Source: Pedobacter rhizosphaerae (GTDB lineage Bacteria; Bacteroidota; Bacteroidia; Sphingobacteriales; Sphingobacteriaceae). From it: a DNA stretch of 64,000 nucleotides. Under the pieces are notes generated by a model, which saw only the letters and a list, made by a program, of their open reading frames with translations, did no database searches and was not told the origin of the DNA. Position 1 is the stretch's first letter; every line of letters starts with the position of its first letter. The translations under genes and the position numbers were made by a program. Shown here piece by piece: positions 60,144-64,000 of the stretch. The stretch spans positions 27,973 to 91,972 of the forward strand of contig NZ_FOGG01000021.1 in assembly GCF_900111155.1 (NCBI RefSeq), read 5' to 3'.

Positions 60144-61334
60144 TTATTTTTTTACTGCTGTTTTTTCGCCAAAGTTAAACAAAAGACCAAAACGGAGGGT
60201 ATTCGCCAGTGGACTGGTTTGCGCATTTGCCAGCAAATAAGAGAAATCTATATTAAATACGTTGTATTTCAGACCTAAACCTAAAGTAAAATAACGGCTA
60301 TCACCCTTCATCGGACTTTGGTAATTATAACCTGCCCTAATGGCAAACTGTTGATTATACCAATATTCTAGCCCGGTAGAAATCCCAACTTCTTTAAGTT
60401 CTTCACTAAAACCACCCGGAGCATCACCAAAAGATCCAAAAATCCCGGCAGGAACAGATCGGTTAGGATCTTGTCCACTTACAATCTGGCCGTTGGCATC
60501 ATATATAGGCTGCGTTGGAACCAATAGCTTATTAAAATCCAAAGCAAAAGTGAAGCTGCTATATTCATCAACGGCTATGGTTGAAGCACCTCCAAGCTTA
60601 AAATTAGTAGGCAGAAAGAAACTAGGCCCATCATCAGAATAGCTCATCTTTGTACCAATATTCGAAATATTAGCTCCGGCAGATAATACAGCTGGCTTTC
60701 CGAAAAGAGTGGTGGAGGTTTTATACAAGCCCGATACATCGACCGCAATAGCCTTACCACCTCTTACCTGTCCTCCTGAAGAGAACTGACCTGAAGCCAG
60801 GTTTGAATAAATGTAACGCAACGAAGAGCCCAGTGCAAATTCTTCCCCAAAGCTCCTGGCGAAAGTAAAATCGAAGGCCAGTTCGTTAGGGTTGGCAATG
60901 CCTAAGTCTTGTTGATTAATGTCTGTTAACTGAATAGAGCCCAGGGAAAAATACCTTAAAGATGCACCAATGGTATTGCGATCATCCAGTTTATAAAAGC
61001 CACTTAAATAAGCGAGGTTTATATCTGGAACCAGGCTTTTCAACCAGGGGCTATATGAAACGGCAAATCCATAAGGTTTATCGAGAAAAGCCAGTTTTGA
61101 GGGATTAATACTCGCCGAATTTACATCGCCCGCTACGGCCACACCTGCGTCACCCATTGCACCAGCACGCGCATCAGGTGTTATTAGCATAAAAGGAACA
61201 GCTGTAATGATATTGTTAGGCTCACTTCCGTTGGTTTGCGAATTGCCAATGATAACCTGGGCATTAGATCCGCTAAATACCAATGCCATAGAAATCGCAG
61301 AAAAAGCAAGCTTACTGATGTACTTGAAATTCAT
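60144..61334 (-). CDS. porV: PorV (LptO) outer-membrane protein of the type IX secretion system
   Basis: 396 residues, signal peptide then a FadL-type 14-strand barrel. NIITAVPFMLITPDARAGAM near 42-61, GDAGVAVAGDVNSASINPSK near 62-81, YSPWLKSLVPDINLAYLSGF near 93, the YNVFNIDFSYLLANAQTSPL near 363 and LANTLRFGLLFNF end are those of PorV. PorV shuttles cargo from the SprA translocon to the PorU sortase for attachment. porU, its usual neighbour, is not beside it here. Divergent from gldJ across a 670-bp gap. Confidence 0.93.
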   Translation of the reverse strand: MNFKYISKLAFSAISMALVFSGSNAQVIIGNSQTNGSEPNNIITAVPFMLITPDARAGAMGDAGVAVAGDVNSASINPSKLAFLDKPYGFAVSYSPWLKSLVPDINLAYLSGFYKLDDRNTIGASLRYFSLGSIQLTDINQQDLGIANPNELAFDFTFARSFGEEFALGSSLRYIYSNLASGQFSSGGQVRGGKAIAVDVSGLYKTSTTLFGKPAVLSAGANISNIGTKMSYSDDGPSFFLPTNFKLGGASTIAVDEYSSFTFALDFNKLLVPTQPIYDANGQIVSGQDPNRSVPAGIFGSFGDAPGGFSEELKEVGISTGLEYWYNQQFAIRAGYNYQSPMKGDSRYFTLGLGLKYNVFNIDFSYLLANAQTSPLANTLRFGLLFNFGEKTAVKK

Positions 61335-62008
61335 TCTTTAAGGTACGTAATTTTAGATTGTTGGTATTTAGCTCAATGGAGAATATGTCTTCTAAACGTA
61401 AAACCAAAAATTATATTTTACCAAATTACGAATTTTCAGAGTGTTTACTAATTAAACCTACGTTTTTTACATCACTATACAACTACAAAAACTGTAACTC
61501 ATAAACAATCAACAACTTAACATTCACCATAAACTTATTGATATTTTATTGATACCGTTTTATGCCTGCCAGCCTCCCCAACTTGATCAACAAACCAGTA
61601 TTCGATTAAAATTCAGTTATCGGCTACAGCGCCAGCACTATTTTTTTTCTGAATTACAGTTACCAATTCTATTTGTCCTCATGCCTGCCTCAATAAGCAT
61701 ATACTCTACATAAATTTGCTGTAGATCGGATATTAAGACATTAAAGAGATCCTGAATTAAAATTCACATCAGAATCAAAAAAGAATCAGAATTGAAATTT
61801 AGAGTAACCTTTAAAATGCTATACCCCTTATTTATAATATTTTAGCAAAAAACAACAAGAAAAACTAAACAGACACAATACGTAATAAAATAATACGTTA
61901 TCGTTCAAAAATATATTCAAATAATTGTTGGCTCGAAGCTTATAAATCATTTAAATTTGTGTAATTTTATCGTTGGATTAATAGTGGGCGATATTTGTCT
62001 TGCATTAT
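61335..62008. other. Long AT-rich intergenic gap between porV and gldJ
   Basis: 674 bp between divergent T9SS genes. I see no gene, no repeat of the window's families and no clear TAnnTTTG box. It must hold the gldJ and porV promoters and is long for a divergent pair. Confidence 0.5.
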
Positions 62009-63670
62009 ATGAAAAAACTAATACTATACTCTTTTGCTTGTTTATCATTGGTGGGTTTACTTTCGGGCTGTAGCTCTAAGGGGGGAAACAGTTCAAGTAA
62101 AACAGGAATCCCTTATGCGGATAAGAAAAATAAAACATCAGGCGCTTTTGCCGTGGCAACGAAGTACAAACGCGCACCGGGGCCAGGCTTAATTCCAATT
62201 GAGGGTGGAGTACTTGTTGTTGGTGGAAGTGCCATCGAAGTACCTGGGGTTGAACCAAATATTTACAACTATAAAAGACAGGTAACTGTACCTTCTTTTT
62301 ACATGGATGAAACAGAGGTTTCTAATACCGACTGGTTAGAATATTTACACTGGATTAGATATAACTATCCTGAAGACAGCGAATATTATTACAATGAGCT
62401 TCCGGATTCATTGGTTTGGAGACGGGCTTTATCTTACAACGAACCTTACGTAGATAACTATTTAAGACACCCGGCCTATCGTGATTATCCTGTTGTGGGT
62501 GTTTCGTGGGAACAGGCATCACGCTACTGCGAATGGAGAACCTCAAGAGCAAATGAGTTTATTTTACGTGAAAAAGGAATTTTAACAGATTATAAAACTT
62601 TGGCTCAAGGCAACTCTGGCCGTGGTAAAAGCAATACTACTGCAGCCGCTACGCCAAAACCAGATAAACCTTTCAATACTGATGCTTATTTAAATGGCCA
62701 GTACGACGATAAAGGTAAAAACGCGCCAGTAGATTATAATGTTAAAAGTGGTGCAGCTACTACAACTGCCGGGGCAGCAGCTCCAGCCAAAGGGGGTCAG
62801 CCTAGAAGAACTGCAACATTAGAGGATGGTGTAATTATGCAACCTTACCGCCTACCAACAGAAGCGGAGTGGGAATATGCCGCACTGGGTTTAATTGGAA
62901 ATACAGAATACGAAAACATTAATCAGAATAAAATTTACCCTTGGAATGGCTTAGGTGTTAGCTCTGCAAGCAAAAAAACAAGAGGCTTAATTCAAGCCAA
63001 CTTTAAAAGAGCCGCCGGAGATTATATGGGTGTTGGTGGTTCACTAAATGATAAGGGAGATTTAACTGTACCGGTACTTTATTATAAACCAAACGATTTT
63101 GGGTTATACAATATGGCTGGTAACGTTAATGAATGGGTAAATGACGTATATAGAACAGGAACTTTTACTGATGCAGATGCTTTCAACCCATACCGTGGTA
63201 ACTACTTCACCAACAAACAACTATCTGATGCTCAAAGTGGAAAGATTGCACTGGATAAGTATGGCAATCCAATTAAGGAAAATGCATATTCGGGTAAAAA
63301 ATTAAGCTGGGCAGAGAAACAAGCATTGGCAAAAAGAGCTGATTCTATTTCTAAATCAACTGATCCTGGTACTGCTGTAACAGCTTACCAGGCCGATGAA
63401 AGAGGTTACAGAGACAGACAAAATAAGTTGTTAAACGAAGAAGGTGTTAGTTTAGTAAATGATAAATCGAGGGTTTATAAAGGTGGTTCATGGAACGATA
63501 TGGCTTATTGGTTAAATCCAGCAACCCGTCGTTTCTTACAACAAGACGATGCATCCGCTGAAATTGGCTTCCGTTGTGCAATGACTATGCTTGGAGCTCC
63601 TGAAATCAGCACCGCTGGCAAAAGAAACTTTAAGCAAGCTTCTCCGAAAGCGTTCAATCCAAAGCGTTAA
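62009..63670 (+). CDS. gldJ: GldJ-type gliding/T9SS lipoprotein (FGE-sulfatase domain)
   Basis: 553 residues from the ATG at 62009 (a TTG at 62000 is upstream). Lipoprotein signal LVGLLSGC (Cys21). The FGE/sulfatase-modifying domain is split: VPSFYMDETEVSNTDWLEYL near 92 and YPVVGVSWEQASRYCEWRTS near 160 come before a low-complexity insert (about 200-270, Ala/Thr/Gly/Lys-rich), then PYRLPTEAEWEYAA near 281, FGLYNMAGNVNEWVNDVY near 367 and YKGGSWNDMAYW near 491. Length and PorV neighbourhood fit GldJ (about 560 residues in Flavobacterium) better than the shorter GldK. GldJ supports assembly of the secretion and gliding machinery. Confidence 0.85.
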   Translation: MKKLILYSFACLSLVGLLSGCSSKGGNSSSKTGIPYADKKNKTSGAFAVATKYKRAPGPGLIPIEGGVLVVGGSAIEVPGVEPNIYNYKRQVTVPSFYMDETEVSNTDWLEYLHWIRYNYPEDSEYYYNELPDSLVWRRALSYNEPYVDNYLRHPAYRDYPVVGVSWEQASRYCEWRTSRANEFILREKGILTDYKTLAQGNSGRGKSNTTAAATPKPDKPFNTDAYLNGQYDDKGKNAPVDYNVKSGAATTTAGAAAPAKGGQPRRTATLEDGVIMQPYRLPTEAEWEYAALGLIGNTEYENINQNKIYPWNGLGVSSASKKTRGLIQANFKRAAGDYMGVGGSLNDKGDLTVPVLYYKPNDFGLYNMAGNVNEWVNDVYRTGTFTDADAFNPYRGNYFTNKQLSDAQSGKIALDKYGNPIKENAYSGKKLSWAEKQALAKRADSISKSTDPGTAVTAYQADERGYRDRQNKLLNEEGVSLVNDKSRVYKGGSWNDMAYWLNPATRRFLQQDDASAEIGFRCAMTMLGAPEISTAGKRNFKQASPKAFNPKR

Positions 63671-63689
63671 TAAGAACAATATTCACAAA

Positions 63690-63712
63690 GCCCTCTTTCT
63701 AATCTGGAGGGC
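63690..63712 (+). terminator. Hairpin after gldJ, apparently lacking its T-run
   Basis: GCCCTC (63690-63695) pairs with GAGGGC (63707-63712). The upstream flank CAAA would match a downstream TTTG in a normal two-way terminator, but ACTGAAAAAG follows instead. See the IS insertion entry. Confidence 0.55.
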
Positions 63713-63750
63713 ACTGAAAAAGTAGGCTTAAAATGGTCTATAAAAAGATT

Positions 63751-63790
63751 AGCGGATGGGTAGGTCATAAGATCTCCATCCGCTTTTTGT
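63751..63790 (+). terminator. Hairpin with T-run inside the IS end
   Basis: AGCGGATGG (63751-63759) pairs with CCATCCGCT (63776-63784) around 16 nt, then TTTTGTTTTT. It could end transcripts leaving gldJ or shield the element from outside transcription. Confidence 0.75.
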
Positions 63791-63901
63791 TTTTGAGTGT
63801 TTTTATATTTTTACTGATTCCAATTTATTAAGATCTCTCCCCGATTTATAGCGTTTTAGGACCCTTTTCAAGATGTTTTTTTTTGCAAAAGTGATCCCGC
63901 T

Positions 63902-64000
63902 TTAGAATTTTAGTATTCTTTTTAGATTTACCACGAATATCGCTATTGCACCTTGCATTTTCATGCTTTCAAGGCCATAGGAGTTTGCCCTGTCATATCC
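63902..64000 (-). CDS. Transposase, C-terminal 32 residues (cut by window edge)
   Basis: Read from the edge: GYDRANSYGLESMKMQGAIA, then IFVVNLKRILKF and stop TAA. The NLKRIL ending after a 'Yg(l)..mk.qg' segment is typical of DDE transposases of the IS4/IS5/IS1182 type in Bacteroidota. Most of the gene, including the catalytic triad, lies outside the window, so the exact family cannot be set. Confidence 0.7.
   Translation of the reverse strand, partial: GYDRANSYGLESMKMQGAIAIFVVNLKRILKF

Larger units (their letters stand above)
63713..64000 (-). mobile_element. Partial insertion sequence entering from the right edge
   Basis: The C-terminal end of a transposase (63902-64000) and about 190 bp of non-coding end. 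The left border is put near 63713, where the gldJ hairpin is cut off and ACTGAAAAAGTAGG starts; this border is inference. A hairpin AGCGGATGG/CCATCCGCT with T-run (63751-63790) lies inside. Confidence 0.6.

Noticed and set aside
62009..63670. GldK or a true formylglycine-generating enzyme
   Set aside because: Length near 555, low-complexity insert and PorV neighbour match GldJ; no catalytic Cys pair of formylglycine-generating enzymes was recognised.

Overview
The window reads as chromosome of a Bacteroidota bacterium, most likely Sphingobacteriaceae (Pedobacter-like). The sequence supports this with a SusC/SusD pair feeding a pectin polysaccharide-utilisation locus (PUL), PorV and GldJ of the type IX secretion system, many lipoproteins, moderate-to-low GC, and several promoters with the Bacteroidota -7 box TAnnTTTG. 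No tRNA, rRNA, CRISPR array or prophage was seen. A partial insertion sequence enters at the right edge.

Layout. 0-8.5 kb is housekeeping and accessory: an edge-truncated M13 metallopeptidase, an SPFH protein, a repeat-filled gap (2.0-2.98 kb) with a 263-bp tandem duplication, a ThuA-like lipoprotein, a low-molecular-weight phosphatase, an S1/P1 nuclease, two unknown lipoproteins, fumC and a DUF2383 protein. 8.7-13.4 kb is a cyanophycin module: cyanophycin synthetase on the minus strand, then cyanophycinase and isoaspartyl peptidase on the plus strand, giving synthesis, depolymerisation and dipeptide cleavage together. 13.4-20.9 kb holds a TPR protein, a C-terminal processing protease, a CREST/ceramidase-like membrane protein, a DUF1543 protein, hisS, an imperfect ~170-bp tandem repeat and an AhpD-like protein.

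21-49.5 kb is the pectin locus. It encodes two CE12 acetylesterases, two CE8 pectin methylesterases, GH43, GH28, GH105-DUF4350 and a PL10 pectate lyase. The galacturonate pathway follows (uxaB, uxaA, uxaC, kdgK, eda), with an ExuT-like transporter and a GapN-type dehydrogenase that can oxidise the glyceraldehyde-3-phosphate made by Eda. On the opposite strand lie SusC, SusD and an FN3/beta-helix lipoprotein, and a LacI-family regulator closes the locus. A 13-bp motif close to TGCAATCGTTCCC recurs in the three main divergent or promoter-bearing gaps and twice beside lacI, which suggests one LacI regulon. The likely flow is: surface binding and import by SusCD, de-esterification and depolymerisation, galacturonate uptake by ExuT, then conversion to pyruvate and 3-phosphoglycerate.

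49.6-64 kb holds an RlmI-type methyltransferase, an MHS-family transporter with a small two-TM partner, Pr6Pr, bestrophin and TerC membrane proteins, an ~1136-residue membrane protein fusing GH18, CE4 deacetylase and GT2 synthase domains, a small membrane protein, ispF, porV and gldJ, then an IS element.

The most interesting items are the shared LacI operator, the three-domain polysaccharide synthase, the compact cyanophycin module, and several families of unexplained intergenic repeats. Two of these repeats (8.55-8.68 and 41.45-41.63 kb) share the same CTGTnTCATAAA terminal inverted repeats and look like MITEs; one sits inside the susCD-esterase gene run.
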